DNA from: Leptonema sp964619535
GTDB taxonomy: Bacteria; Spirochaetota; Leptospiria; Leptospirales; Leptonemataceae
NCBI GenBank assembly: GCA_964619535.1
Contig: CAZUEX010000003.1
Span: 62,001-126,000, forward strand
Direction of reading: 5' to 3'
DNA: 64,000 nt
The stretch's first letter is position 1, and every line of letters starts with the position of its first letter. This document shows, in pieces, positions 31,785-40,336 of the stretch. The position numbers and the translations under genes were made by a program. A model generated the notes under the pieces. That model had not been told where the DNA came from and searched no databases. It saw only the letters and a program-made list of their open reading frames with translations.

Positions 31785-33689
31785 TCAATCCTCCACCTTC
31801 GCAAATCGATTGGCAGCGAGCTGCCAGATCACAGAAATAATATTCTGAACGGTCCAGTACAGTGTTACACCGCTGGGCATGGACCAGAAAAAGAAGATCA
31901 TAATAAAAGGCATCACATACATCAGCATCTTCTGCTGCGGATCGGCCGTTACGGTTGTCAGCTTCTGCTGGGCAAACTGCGAGGCCACCATCACAAGCGG
32001 AAGGATGTTAACGGTGAAGTTTTTCACGAAACCGAGGTTCAGCGTATAAACCGTATCCGGCTCGGACAGGTCATGCATCCACAGAATAAACGGTGAATGC
32101 CACAGCTCAATGGACTCGGTAAAGGCAGAATACAGCGCGATGAAGATCGGAATCTGAATCAATACCGGCAAACAGCCCTTGGCCGGATTGATCTTATGCT
32201 TCTTGTAGACCTCCATGATCTTCTTCTGACGCTCATTGGGATCATCTTTGTATTTTTCGTTGATGACGTCCATTTCAGGCTTCAGGGCCTGCATCTTCTT
32301 CATCGTTTTGGCCTGCATCTGGTTCAGCGGATACGTAACCAGCTTCCAGCCAACGGCAATGATGATGATCGCATAACCATAATTGCCCACATAGCCTTCG
32401 ATGAAGCGCAGAAGCCAGATAATGCCGTCGCGAATCTTTGCAAACAGGGCGAGGAATGTAGAGGAATAGATTACGTCCCGCATTCCCGACTCAGGAGCCT
32501 CTTCTCCGAACTCGGCTGAAGCCACAGTTGGATTATTAAAGACATGCTCATCATCGGCACGCAGGCCGGCAAAGACCTGCATGTTGAGTACGATGGCATC
32601 GGTGCGGGCCTGATCCATTTTTACAAGATCGGTGATACGGGGCTCACCGGGCTTCATATTCAGGTCGGTATCATGTGCTGCGGTCAGCTTAAAGCCTTTG
32701 AAGATGCCAGAATAAAAGGCATCGCTTTTCAGCGACGGATCATTTGTTACAACAGCGCCATCGAGAGAAGAAAGCGGGTTATCCGTTGGCATGAAGCGCG
32801 TATAAGCAATGAAGTAACGGCTGTGGGCTCCAAGAAACTGCAGCGTATCATAGGCATCGAGGTACAGGGTATAGGGCCCCTTGCTGCCGCCCGAGCAGCC
32901 GAACCAGCCTGAGCCGCCGGAGCCGTATCCAGGAAGACGGCTTAAGCTGTCATTGTAGTTGATAAAGCGGCCAAAATAGGCCATCTCACGGGCTGTGTCG
33001 CTTTCCGGTGCCGGACCTACTCCGGCAAAAGGTTTAAAGAAAAGGTCTGCCGGCTTCCCTCTGGCATCGGTTAAAACAAACGGCCTGTTCTCGCGGTTTC
33101 TAAGAACGGTTACCTGGTGAAAGAAGTTCTCGTTTTCGAGAAAACGATAGACCTTTACAAGTTCAAGCCTGTGGTCGCGAAACCGTACCGGCAATGTAAA
33201 ACGGTATTCTTTCACTCCCGGCGAGGGATCCGACTCGGTCAGAGAAAAGACGGCATCGTTCAGCGGGGGATGAGCCAGCTGATGTGCCTGGGCCCCTTTA
33301 AAGTACAGGTGCGGCTGAAAATCCATGCCGTTGCCCATTGTGATTTCCAGGGCATTGAATTTCTTCATAAGGGGATCATCCGAAGCCTCGATGATCGATT
33401 CAGGTATACGCACCGTATCGCGGCTTTTTACATAGATGCGCTCGATGCGGCCACCTTTTGTGTTCAGCACGTAGACGTTGATACCGTTATCATGCAGGAT
33501 CTGCTTTTCCTGTCCCCGGTTCTGGAAGGTAAAATCACTGAGAGCCTGCTCCTTTTGTGTAACGGGCACAGGCTGCTGTTTGGGCGGCTCCACCGGTGGA
33601 TCCAGTATCTGCATCATCAGAACGGCCCCGATGCCGAGGATAAGAATGGGCAGTAACGCTGATACGGGGCTTTTATTTTCCTGACTCAT
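31785..33689 (-). CDS. yidC: membrane protein insertase YidC
   Basis: 634 residues. There is one N-terminal transmembrane helix, then a large periplasmic beta domain of the Gram-negative type (about residues 50-400), then the conserved insertase core: YVGNYGYAIIIIAVGWKLVTYPLN, QALKPEMDVINEKYKDDPNERQKKIMEVYKKHKINP (cytoplasmic hairpin), and PSGVTLYWTVQNIISVIWQ. It inserts proteins into the inner membrane, alone or with Sec. The start overlaps the yidD stop by four bases. Confidence 0.97.
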   Translation of the reverse strand: MSQENKSPVSALLPILILGIGAVLMMQILDPPVEPPKQQPVPVTQKEQALSDFTFQNRGQEKQILHDNGINVYVLNTKGGRIERIYVKSRDTVRIPESIIEASDDPLMKKFNALEITMGNGMDFQPHLYFKGAQAHQLAHPPLNDAVFSLTESDPSPGVKEYRFTLPVRFRDHRLELVKVYRFLENENFFHQVTVLRNRENRPFVLTDARGKPADLFFKPFAGVGPAPESDTAREMAYFGRFINYNDSLSRLPGYGSGGSGWFGCSGGSKGPYTLYLDAYDTLQFLGAHSRYFIAYTRFMPTDNPLSSLDGAVVTNDPSLKSDAFYSGIFKGFKLTAAHDTDLNMKPGEPRITDLVKMDQARTDAIVLNMQVFAGLRADDEHVFNNPTVASAEFGEEAPESGMRDVIYSSTFLALFAKIRDGIIWLLRFIEGYVGNYGYAIIIIAVGWKLVTYPLNQMQAKTMKKMQALKPEMDVINEKYKDDPNERQKKIMEVYKKHKINPAKGCLPVLIQIPIFIALYSAFTESIELWHSPFILWMHDLSEPDTVYTLNLGFVKNFTVNILPLVMVASQFAQQKLTTVTADPQQKMLMYVMPFIMIFFFWSMPSGVTLYWTVQNIISVIWQLAANRFAKVED

Positions 33690-33952
33690 GGGTTCTCCTG
33701 TTCTGAGCTTCGATTCTTCGCCTCCGGAATGACCGGATCAAAATAGCCTTCATTAAAGGGATTGCAGCGAAGGATTCGATAGACTGATTTTACAAGTGCA
33801 ATATGAAATGGCAGGATCTCAAAGGCCTCTCTGGCATATGCCGAACAGCTCGGATAAAAACGACATCGTCCTGGCAATAGCGGCGACAGAAAGGTTCGAT
33901 AAAAATCAATAAAGAGCAAAAAAAAGCGATTGATCAGCGAGGGTTTAGCCAT
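33686..33952 (-). CDS. yidD: membrane protein insertion efficiency factor YidD
   Basis: 88 residues from the ATG at 33952; an upstream ATG at 33964 would lie deeper in rnpA. The family motif is complete: YRTFLSPLLPGRCRFYPSCSAYAREAF, and RCNPFNEGYFDPV. The start overlaps the rnpA end by eight bases, so it is translated with it. YidD is a small membrane-peripheral protein of the YidC pathway. Confidence 0.93.
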   Translation of the reverse strand: MAKPSLINRFFLLFIDFYRTFLSPLLPGRCRFYPSCSAYAREAFEILPFHIALVKSVYRILRCNPFNEGYFDPVIPEAKNRSSEQENP

Positions 33953-34301
33953 GGGCCCCTCCAAGCAGGCCGCAGGAAACCAGCAGACTTTCCAGTTGTT
34001 CGGACACCTTTGTAGAGGTCAGTCCATCGGTTTTTCGCCCTGGCAGTACAGCAATCACCCATCCCTTCTCAATCCGCAGAAGGTACGGCATCAGCGCCGC
34101 CCGCAGAATCCGTTTCAGACGATTTCGTTTCACACTGTTGCCGAAGCGAACCGACACACAGATCGCAAAGCGCAGCTCGTCCGGTTTTCCGGGAACATAG
34201 ATCAGCTGAACATTTTTCGTGCTCTTCCTGATTCCCGTCCGGAAAAGACGGGCAAACTCACGGCGATCTGTGAGTACGTGCCTTTTGTATTCAGAGATCA
34301 A
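33945..34301 (-). CDS. rnpA: ribonuclease P protein component
   Basis: 118 residues. The RNA-binding signature RFGNSVKRNRLKRILRAAL is the RNR motif of bacterial RNase P protein, and the N-terminus (LTDRREFARLFRTG) fits. It pairs with the RnpB RNA, which is not in this window. It lies ten bases after rpmH and overlaps yidD. Confidence 0.94.
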   Translation of the reverse strand: MISEYKRHVLTDRREFARLFRTGIRKSTKNVQLIYVPGKPDELRFAICVSVRFGNSVKRNRLKRILRAALMPYLLRIEKGWVIAVLPGRKTDGLTSTKVSEQLESLLVSCGLLGGAHG

Positions 34302-34311
34302 CCGCCTCCCA

Positions 34312-34467
34312 TCACTTACGATGTGTGGAGCTGGAAACAGTCAGGCGCACACGGCCTTTTCTGCGTCGGTTGGCAAGAACCTTGCGTCCGCTGGACGTTG
34401 CCATACGGGCCCGAAATCCGTGTGTACGCAAACGAGAAATATTGCCGGGTTGAAAAGTACGTTTCAT
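34312..34467 (-). CDS. rpmH: ribosomal protein L34
   Basis: 51 residues from the ATG at 34467, with AGAGG upstream; a longer frame is not needed. The sequence MKRTFQPGNISRLRTHGFRARM...RKVLANRRRKGR is typical L34, with a slightly longer C-terminal tail. It heads the leftward operon opposite dnaA, the usual arrangement at bacterial origins. Confidence 0.97.
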   Translation of the reverse strand: MKRTFQPGNISRLRTHGFRARMATSSGRKVLANRRRKGRVRLTVSSSTHRK

Positions 34468-34694
34468 AAAAGACCTCTTAAGAAGTACCGAGGAATGGAT
34501 TGGATATAAACAGACATCTTTTTCCATCCATGTACCGGGTCAACAGCATATCGTGCAATCAGCAATTCTGCATCCTGCCAGCGCTGACAGGGAAAAAAGT
34601 CGCAAGCCACGGCCGGATTTCTGTTTTTGACTTGTAGGATCACTGGATATCGGGCGCCTTACACGGACGACCCTTTCCAGCGGAGGAGATACGG

Positions 34695-35753
34695 TTGGCT
34701 CAAGGCGACCCATCACCAGAAACAGCACATTCAGAACCCGAAAGCCTCATCCGCGCGGCTGAGCTGCCCGAGCGTGCCTCTCCGCGCACCCTGCAGTCAC
34801 TTTACGTCGACCGGTTTGGGGCTCCAATTCTGGACACCCTGGATGCAGCCCTGAAGAAGCCGGGCCTGCTTTCACCCATCCTGCTTTTTGGACCGGCCGG
34901 AACAGGAAAAACCCATATGCTGCAGGGCCTGGAAAGCGACGCTCGAGACCGCCGGATGACGGTCTATTACCTGTCTTTTTCAAGCGGCTTTGTGGCTCCG
35001 CCGAAGATGTATGACCTGCTGCTCATCGACGGACTGCACCATTTTCCATCCCTGAGCAGCGAAGAGAAGGACGAGTTCTCCATTCTTTTCGAACGGCATT
35101 TTGAATGCAGAAAACAGATCGTGGCCTCCACAGATACGGGCATCGATGAGCTGGAGCTGCCGGACCGGCTGCTAAGCCGCATCCTTTCCGGACTAACCCT
35201 GGAGCTGCGACTGCCCGAAGGAGAGGATCGCTTCGAGTTTATTCGCAAACGCCTGAGCGAATTCGAAATGCAGATCACCGCAGAAAGGCTCAGGGCCCTT
35301 CAGCTGCCAGCAAACCTGTCCTATCGGGATCTGGAATCCGTGTCGGCCATGATCTTCCTCTATACCAGAAATGGCTGGAGCGATGAACGCCTTGCCGAGG
35401 CCATACAGAAGCGTTTCGGTTCTACAGAAGAAGAAAAGACTGTTACCATAGAACAGGTCCTGGCCGCAGTCCTGCGCCGATTCTCCGTATCAAAAGAGGA
35501 TGTGCTGGGCAGGTCAAGACGGGCCGAGTACACCCTGCCGCGACACATGGCCATGATGCTGGCCCAGAATTACACAGGACTGAACAAATCCTCGATAGCG
35601 CGATTCTTTCAGCGAAGCGACCACTCTGTTGTAATTCACGCTGTAAAGAAGATGGAACATTCTCTTAAAACCGATCCCGCTTTGCGGCAACTGTACGAAA
35701 GGCTGTTAAAGGATCTGGGAATTACAAAGAACGGTCGACTGGAGAAGCGGTGA
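34695..35753 (+). CDS. dnaA: chromosomal replication initiator DnaA, short divergent form
   Basis: 352 residues from a TTG at 34695 with GGAGGAGA seven bases before it; DnaA is usually about 440-460. Domain I is missing and only a 35-residue linker precedes the AAA+ module (Walker A GPAGTGKT at 66-73). Between Walker A and Walker B the chain is about 14 residues shorter than in E. coli DnaA, which removes most of the initiator-specific motif that touches single-stranded DNA. Walker B reads LLLIDG instead of LLIDD. The arginine finger (DRLLSRI) and sensor 2 (SYRDLE) are kept. Domain IV is recognisable (AEYTLPRHMAMMLA), but the signature GGRDHTTV is QRSDHSVV. Position next to dnaN and opposite rpmH makes the identity firm. 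Confidence 0.88.
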   Translation: MAQGDPSPETAHSEPESLIRAAELPERASPRTLQSLYVDRFGAPILDTLDAALKKPGLLSPILLFGPAGTGKTHMLQGLESDARDRRMTVYYLSFSSGFVAPPKMYDLLLIDGLHHFPSLSSEEKDEFSILFERHFECRKQIVASTDTGIDELELPDRLLSRILSGLTLELRLPEGEDRFEFIRKRLSEFEMQITAERLRALQLPANLSYRDLESVSAMIFLYTRNGWSDERLAEAIQKRFGSTEEEKTVTIEQVLAAVLRRFSVSKEDVLGRSRRAEYTLPRHMAMMLAQNYTGLNKSSIARFFQRSDHSVVIHAVKKMEHSLKTDPALRQLYERLLKDLGITKNGRLEKR

Positions 35754-35756
35754 AAA

Positions 35757-35972
35757 TCTGTGAGATTCTTTACCAGAATGTGAGACAATCGTGCCTTCTG
35801 TGTGACATAAAAACATCGGCACTGCCAGAGAGATGTGAGATATTATGTCACAGAACAGGAAAAAGACAGCCTGTGAGTTTTTTTCTCACGGCAATCTAAC
35901 TTTCCATTGTGCGCCGAATTCCCGGGAAAAACCTGGATTAGCCCTGTTTTCGGGATTTCTCACAAACTCACG
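35757..35972. other. putative oriC: cluster of TGTGAGA-type repeats between dnaA and dnaN
   Basis: The spacer contains TGTGAGA at 35759, 35779 and 35834, TGTGACA at 35801 and TGTGAGT at 35872. On the other strand it has TGTGACA at 35846-35852, CGTGAGA at 35884-35890, TGTGAGA at 35958-35964 and CGTGAGT at 35966-35972. The first three are about 20 bases apart, two helical turns. No classical TTATCCACA occurs, but the TGTG end of the DnaA box is shared. The heptamers at 35872 and 35884 also form a hairpin with a T7 loop. DnaA-dnaN spacers are common origins, so these are probably the boxes read by this divergent DnaA. The region holds no gene. Confidence 0.6.
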
Positions 35973-36008
35973 GCATCAATAACAACAAATACATAAACAG
36001 AGGATCCT

Positions 36009-37121
36009 ATGAGATTTATTATCAACAAACAGAACTTCCTGAAGGCACTGTCCTCAATCGAAGGGATTATCTCATCTCGCGAAATACGCTCCCCTGTTGG
36101 AAATGTCCTGATCGAAGCGAGAAAGGATGGAGTCGATCTGACCTCAACAGACCTGGAGATGACACTGAAAACATCCACCGATGCCAACGTCCTTGAACCA
36201 GGACAGATCCTTCTGCCGGCCAGAAAGCTTTCGCAGACAATTCGCGAGTTTCGCTACGAGAACATTGAACTGCACGTCGATGATGTAAAGGTTCGCATCC
36301 ACGATGCTGACAGCAAAGGCAAAACAGAAATCCAGATGATGGGGTCTCCCGCTGATGAATTCCAGATTAAACTGAACCAGGAAAACCTTTCGTTTGCTCC
36401 GCTTCCTGCGGCGGTGATTGCAGAAATGATCGATAAAACTTCTTACGCCGTTGCCGAAGAAGATAGCCGATTTGCCTTTAATGGTCTTTTTATCGAAGAT
36501 CGCGAAGATAAGCTGATTGCTGTAGGTACAGATGGCCGGCGCCTTTCGCTTGTGACGCGAAGCATGGGCGAGAAGGTCGACACAGGCGGTGGTATTATCG
36601 TACCTGTAAAGGCTGTTCGCGAATTGCGTAAACTGCTTGCTGCCTCTGATGAGTTCGCCATGGCCGTAGAAAAAGGCGAAAATACCGTGCACTTTCGCCT
36701 GAAAGACATCATCTTCATTACAAGGCTGATCGATTCAAATTATCCGGATTATAACCAGGTGATTCCCAAGAAGGCAGAACATGTCATTCTTGTGAACACC
36801 GAGGAGTTCCGTCTGGCCATCAAGCAGGCTTCTGTGCTTGCAGCCGAGCCTTCGCGTCAGATTCAGCTTTCCTTCGAGAAAGGAGAGGTACGTGTTACGG
36901 CTTCGACACCCGATCTTGGCAGTGTGGACGATACCGTTCCATGCAGCTATGATGGTGAACCCTTAACGATTGCCTTTAATTCAAATTTCCTGATGGATGT
37001 ACTTGGCATCATTAAGTCGGAACAGGTTGAGCTGCATCTCAGTTCTTCATCGGCTCCGGCTGTCCTTGCCGACATCGACGACAGGGATTTTAAAGCGGTC
37101 ATCATGCCGATGCGACTGTAA
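36009..37121 (+). CDS. dnaN: DNA polymerase III beta subunit (sliding clamp)
   Basis: 370 residues with AGAGGATC eight bases upstream. The start MRFIINKQNFLKALSSIEGIISSRE, a central FAFNGLFIED...LIAVGTDGRRLS and the C-terminal VILPMRL-type end (AVIMPMRL) are standard for the three-domain clamp, which closes as a dimer round DNA and tethers replication and repair enzymes. It follows the putative origin and precedes recF by 13 bases. Confidence 0.98.
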   Translation: MRFIINKQNFLKALSSIEGIISSREIRSPVGNVLIEARKDGVDLTSTDLEMTLKTSTDANVLEPGQILLPARKLSQTIREFRYENIELHVDDVKVRIHDADSKGKTEIQMMGSPADEFQIKLNQENLSFAPLPAAVIAEMIDKTSYAVAEEDSRFAFNGLFIEDREDKLIAVGTDGRRLSLVTRSMGEKVDTGGGIIVPVKAVRELRKLLAASDEFAMAVEKGENTVHFRLKDIIFITRLIDSNYPDYNQVIPKKAEHVILVNTEEFRLAIKQASVLAAEPSRQIQLSFEKGEVRVTASTPDLGSVDDTVPCSYDGEPLTIAFNSNFLMDVLGIIKSEQVELHLSSSSAPAVLADIDDRDFKAVIMPMRL

Positions 37122-37134
37122 CAGACTGCACCGT

Positions 37135-38250
37135 ATGGAGATACGCTCACTTGAACTGCAGAACTTCCGTAACTATGAGCGTGCCTCTCTTCGATTTGCA
37201 GAAAAGCTGAACTTTTTTGTCGGCGAAAATGCATCGGGAAAAACATCGCTGCTTGAAGCACTGGCCTACGTATCGCTTGGCAGGTCTTTTCGCGGAGGCA
37301 GCGATGCGGATCTTATAAGAGAGGGCGAGAAACACTTCTTTATTCGCTGCGAGTTACGTGATAGAAACGATCAGGAAACTCGATTTGAGATAGGAGTGGA
37401 AATCGGACAGTCTTCGCGCAAAAAGATCAAACGCGATGGTGTGGTACTGAAACGCACATCGCAGATGCTTGGCTCCCTGGTTTGCGTTGTTTTCACACCG
37501 GAAGACCTGGCACTGGTACAGGGGGGACACCAGGAACGTCGGGCATATATCGACTTTGTGCTTGGCTCTGTCGATGGCGAGTATCTGGATGCATTGCTTC
37601 AGTTTAACCGAGCATTGCGTCAGCGAAACGAGCTTCTCAGGCGGATTCAGGAAAACAAAGCCCGAATAGATGACCTTATTCCCTGGGATGATATGTATAT
37701 CAGGCATGCTGTGATCGTGCAGCAGAAGCGGCAGGCCTTTCTTGAGCGTTTTGAGCCTGTCGTTTTGCAGAGCGTGGAGCGCATCTCGGGCCTGAAGGAT
37801 CGCATCTCTTTAAAGCTGGATACCTCTCTTGATGAAGGCGGAGAAAAAAGCCTCCGAAGACGTATCAGAGATAAACGCTACGAAGAGATACGACTCGGTC
37901 ATTCCTTGCTCGGACCGCACAGAGATCGGCTGTATTTTCTGGATTCTTCCGGCGAAGAGATCGCTCGCCGTTTCAGCCAGGGGCAGAAACGAACGCTTGC
38001 CCTGTCGCTGAAGGTGGCACAGTTCTATTATCTGAAAGACCATCTGGGGCGTCCGCCTGTTTTGCTTGTGGATGATGTGCTGCATGAGCTGGATGTACAT
38101 CGTCGCCGTGCCTTTCTTGAGGTGCTGGATGACTGCGGGCAGGCCTTCTTTACCACTCCGGAAATGGACAGCGACCAGGGACTTTTTCGAAGCTTTCCCT
38201 CCAGCCATGTCTTTCTTGTAGAGCAGGGTACGGTTCAAGAGAAGCATTGA
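37135..38250 (+). CDS. recF: DNA replication and repair protein RecF
   Basis: 371 residues from the ATG at 37135, the first after dnaN; a longer frame overlaps dnaN and is not needed. MEIRSLELQNFRNYERASLRF and GENASGKTSLLEALAY (Walker A) are typical, as are the signature FSQGQKRTLALSLK and Walker B VLLVDDVLHELD. RecF is an SMC-like ATPase that loads RecA at gaps with RecO and RecR. The stop overlaps the next start (TGATG). Confidence 0.96.
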   Translation: MEIRSLELQNFRNYERASLRFAEKLNFFVGENASGKTSLLEALAYVSLGRSFRGGSDADLIREGEKHFFIRCELRDRNDQETRFEIGVEIGQSSRKKIKRDGVVLKRTSQMLGSLVCVVFTPEDLALVQGGHQERRAYIDFVLGSVDGEYLDALLQFNRALRQRNELLRRIQENKARIDDLIPWDDMYIRHAVIVQQKRQAFLERFEPVVLQSVERISGLKDRISLKLDTSLDEGGEKSLRRRIRDKRYEEIRLGHSLLGPHRDRLYFLDSSGEEIARRFSQGQKRTLALSLKVAQFYYLKDHLGRPPVLLVDDVLHELDVHRRRAFLEVLDDCGQAFFTTPEMDSDQGLFRSFPSSHVFLVEQGTVQEKH

Positions 38251-38681
38251 TGGACTGGAAAGAGATAGAATGGACAGAACCGCCGGACAGACTGCCACAG
38301 TCATTGGCAGATGGCGATCTGGAACAGAAGCTTTTGCAGGCGCTGTTCGGTGATCAGGCGCAGGAAGAGGCCATCCTCGATTATCTGGCCGGCAACTGGT
38401 CCAGGCTCGGTCAGGCCCGTTCTATGCCCTTGGCCATAGAGAACGGGGTGCTTGTGGTGCAGTGTCTTTCTGCTCCCGCACGGCAGAACCTGCTTCTGAA
38501 GTTTCCGTCTATACAGAGAGAGGTACAGAGCCGTTTTCAGCTCCAGCTGCAGCGCCTCCGTTTTGAGCAGAAGGCTCCGGTGCTGCCGCAAAAAATCAAA
38601 GAGCCGAAGGCAGAAGCGACCGATACTGTGAAAGGTGAGTCGCCGCTGATTCGTGATATTCGCAGGATCCTGGATCTATGA
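38250..38681 (+). CDS. DUF721 protein, DciA-like helicase-loading factor
   Basis: 143 residues from the ATG at 38250, overlapping the recF stop. The central NWSRLGQARSMPLAIENGVLVVQCLSAPARQNLLLKFPSIQREV follows the DUF721/DciA KH-like fold. DciA is the ancestral factor that helps load the replicative helicase in bacteria that lack DnaC and DnaI, and its gene often follows recF. The C-terminal third is basic and proline rich, probably disordered. Assignment to DciA is family-based. Confidence 0.75.
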   Translation: MDWKEIEWTEPPDRLPQSLADGDLEQKLLQALFGDQAQEEAILDYLAGNWSRLGQARSMPLAIENGVLVVQCLSAPARQNLLLKFPSIQREVQSRFQLQLQRLRFEQKAPVLPQKIKEPKAEATDTVKGESPLIRDIRRILDL

Positions 38682-39025
38682 TGCTTTTTCTTACACTGGT
38701 TGGAATCGGACTGGCCCTTATCCTGTTTCTAAACGGATTACAGGCCGCTGATAGAGTGCGTGCACCGAAGAAGAAAAAGGCGGGCGATGTTCCACCGGTG
38801 CTCGATGCAAAAAAGGTATTGAAGATGCCGGCCGGTGAACAGCGTCCCAGGATATGCCCGGTTTGTGGAACCCTTCTGGGTCCACAGGATTATCTGATTG
38901 CTGCCCTGGAGCCGGAACCGAAAACAGAGCGAAAAAGACAGGCACATATCTATGGCTGTCCTTTCTGTTTCGAAACCGGCGGCGTGAATATCAACCGGCG
39001 ACAGTTAAGCCATATTGAGCCGTAA
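38678..39025 (+). CDS. membrane-anchored zinc-ribbon protein
   Basis: 115 residues, start overlapping the DUF721 stop by four bases (ATGA). An N-terminal transmembrane helix is followed by a basic stretch (RAPKKKKAG) and two CxxC pairs, CPVCG and CPFC, 30 or so residues apart, which should bind one zinc ion. The function is unknown. The tight coupling to recF and DUF721 is notable. Confidence 0.65.
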   Translation: MMLFLTLVGIGLALILFLNGLQAADRVRAPKKKKAGDVPPVLDAKKVLKMPAGEQRPRICPVCGTLLGPQDYLIAALEPEPKTERKRQAHIYGCPFCFETGGVNINRRQLSHIEP

Positions 39026-39029
39026 GTGC

Positions 39030-39491
39030 ATGCATTACTATTTGTTATCGCTTATTTTACTTCTGATGGCCTGCTCTCAACCGGTCAGGCAGCAGCCTGG
39101 CTGTATGGAACGTTTTTCGGTTCAGCGCTTTCTTTTGCTCACCGACCACCTGCGGGCTTCTGAACAGATTCGGCCGCTTCGCCCGGATCCCTTTCTTTCC
39201 CGCCAGGCACAGAACTGGGCCGATTACAACAGTCGTCGATCCTCGATCGTACATTACGATGCAGCTCGCCGTGGTCCGCTGGAAAGGCTGAAGATGGCAG
39301 GATTCAAGAAACGATTGGTTTCAGAGAACATAGCCGTCATGCCCTCTCACAGTACAGAAGCCGATATACTTTCCTCCTGGAAAGGTAAGAAAGAAGAGCA
39401 AAACGTGCTGAACCCGCTTTACCAGAATGTGGGTCTTGGATTGGCCCCCTTTAAGGATGGCTGCGTTCTCGTTGTTCTTTTAACCGAATAG
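39030..39491 (+). CDS. CAP-domain (SCP/PR1) lipoprotein
   Basis: 153 residues from the ATG at 39030; a TTG at 39015 is a less likely start. The signal peptide ends with LLMACSQ, a lipobox. The mature part is a short CAP domain: LRPDPFLSRQAQNWADYN, then RRGPLERLKMAGFKKRLVSENIAV (the GxxxxxxxENI motif), and ILSSWKGKKEEQNVLNPLYQNVGLGLA. One of the usual histidines is in IVHYDA. The 3' end overlaps the convergent TSUP gene by 12 bases. Confidence 0.75.
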   Translation: MHYYLLSLILLLMACSQPVRQQPGCMERFSVQRFLLLTDHLRASEQIRPLRPDPFLSRQAQNWADYNSRRSSIVHYDAARRGPLERLKMAGFKKRLVSENIAVMPSHSTEADILSSWKGKKEEQNVLNPLYQNVGLGLAPFKDGCVLVVLLTE

Positions 39492-40301
39492 TCCGGAATA
39501 TTTGTAGAGCATCCTGAGGCCGATAAAAACCTGCAGGCCTGCAAGAAAGAGCTTCAGATGTCGTTCGCCAACCTTTCTGCCCATACGAGCGCCAATCCCT
39601 CCTCCGATAATCGCTCCGGCTAAAACAGGTAGAGCCGTGGGCAGATAATAGAATCCGAACGATGGTTCAGGAAGGACCTCTTTGTGATCCAGGTAGGCGA
39701 TGGTTCCGGCAAGGGTGATGATTACCATGCTGAAGTTCGACGTAGCAATGGAGCGATGCACAGGATGTTCTCTCATGAAGAACGAATACAGTGGAACCAT
39801 GATAATGCCACCTCCAACGCCTGTAAGGCTGGACAGTATGCCTGTAAAGATGCCGGCCAGCGGGAGCCAGAGCCTGGACGGTTTTCTCGTCTCTGTTTTC
39901 GTATCGCCCTTTTCGGTATGATACAGTTTATAGAAGCCGTAGAGGCCGATCAGGAAGACAAATGTCCCGAACAGCAAGGTCATGCTTCTAAAGTCGAGGA
40001 ATCGTCCGACCTGGCTGCCTATAAAGGCACCCGGGACGGATCCGGCGGCAAAGAGAAGCCCTATACGGGTATCTACCATAGAGGCCTTTAGATTAAAAAA
40101 AGTGGCAGACCCTGAAAGCACAAAGGCCATAAGAAGTGATGTGGCAACGGCCATGTGAGCAAGATATGCTTGACCGATGCCGTGCAACGAACCGACGTAT
40201 ATTAAAACGGGAACCGCGAAGATTCCACCACCGATGCCCAGCGAGGCAGAAAAGATGGCGATCAGAGTGGCGACCAGAAATAGTAAGGTTATTTCGAACA
40301 T
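39480..40301 (-). CDS. TSUP-family (TauE/SafE) permease
   Basis: 273 residues from the ATG at 40301, with AGGTAGG upstream. About eight hydrophobic helices in two halves, each with the glycine-rich family motif: LGIGGGIFAVPVLIY and TGVGGGIIMVPLYSFF. Members export sulfite, sulfoacetate or other organic anions. Nothing nearby points to the substrate. Confidence 0.85.
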   Translation of the reverse strand: MFEITLLFLVATLIAIFSASLGIGGGIFAVPVLIYVGSLHGIGQAYLAHMAVATSLLMAFVLSGSATFFNLKASMVDTRIGLLFAAGSVPGAFIGSQVGRFLDFRSMTLLFGTFVFLIGLYGFYKLYHTEKGDTKTETRKPSRLWLPLAGIFTGILSSLTGVGGGIIMVPLYSFFMREHPVHRSIATSNFSMVIITLAGTIAYLDHKEVLPEPSFGFYYLPTALPVLAGAIIGGGIGARMGRKVGERHLKLFLAGLQVFIGLRMLYKYSGLFG

Positions 40302-40336
40302 AAACCTACCTCGACGGGAAGGGGGAGAATCCGGGA

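Noticed and set aside
32097..33656. Several long rightward frames opposite yidC
   Set aside because: They are mirror frames of a conserved gene and encode no recognisable protein.
34468..34694. Origin of replication between rpmH and dnaA
   Set aside because: This spacer has no TTATCCACA-like boxes and none of the TGTGAGA heptamers; the repeat cluster is on the other side of dnaA.
35872..35891. Intrinsic terminator of dnaA
   Set aside because: The GTGAG/CTCAC hairpin has its T-run in the loop, not after the stem; it is better explained as two facing heptamers of the repeat cluster.
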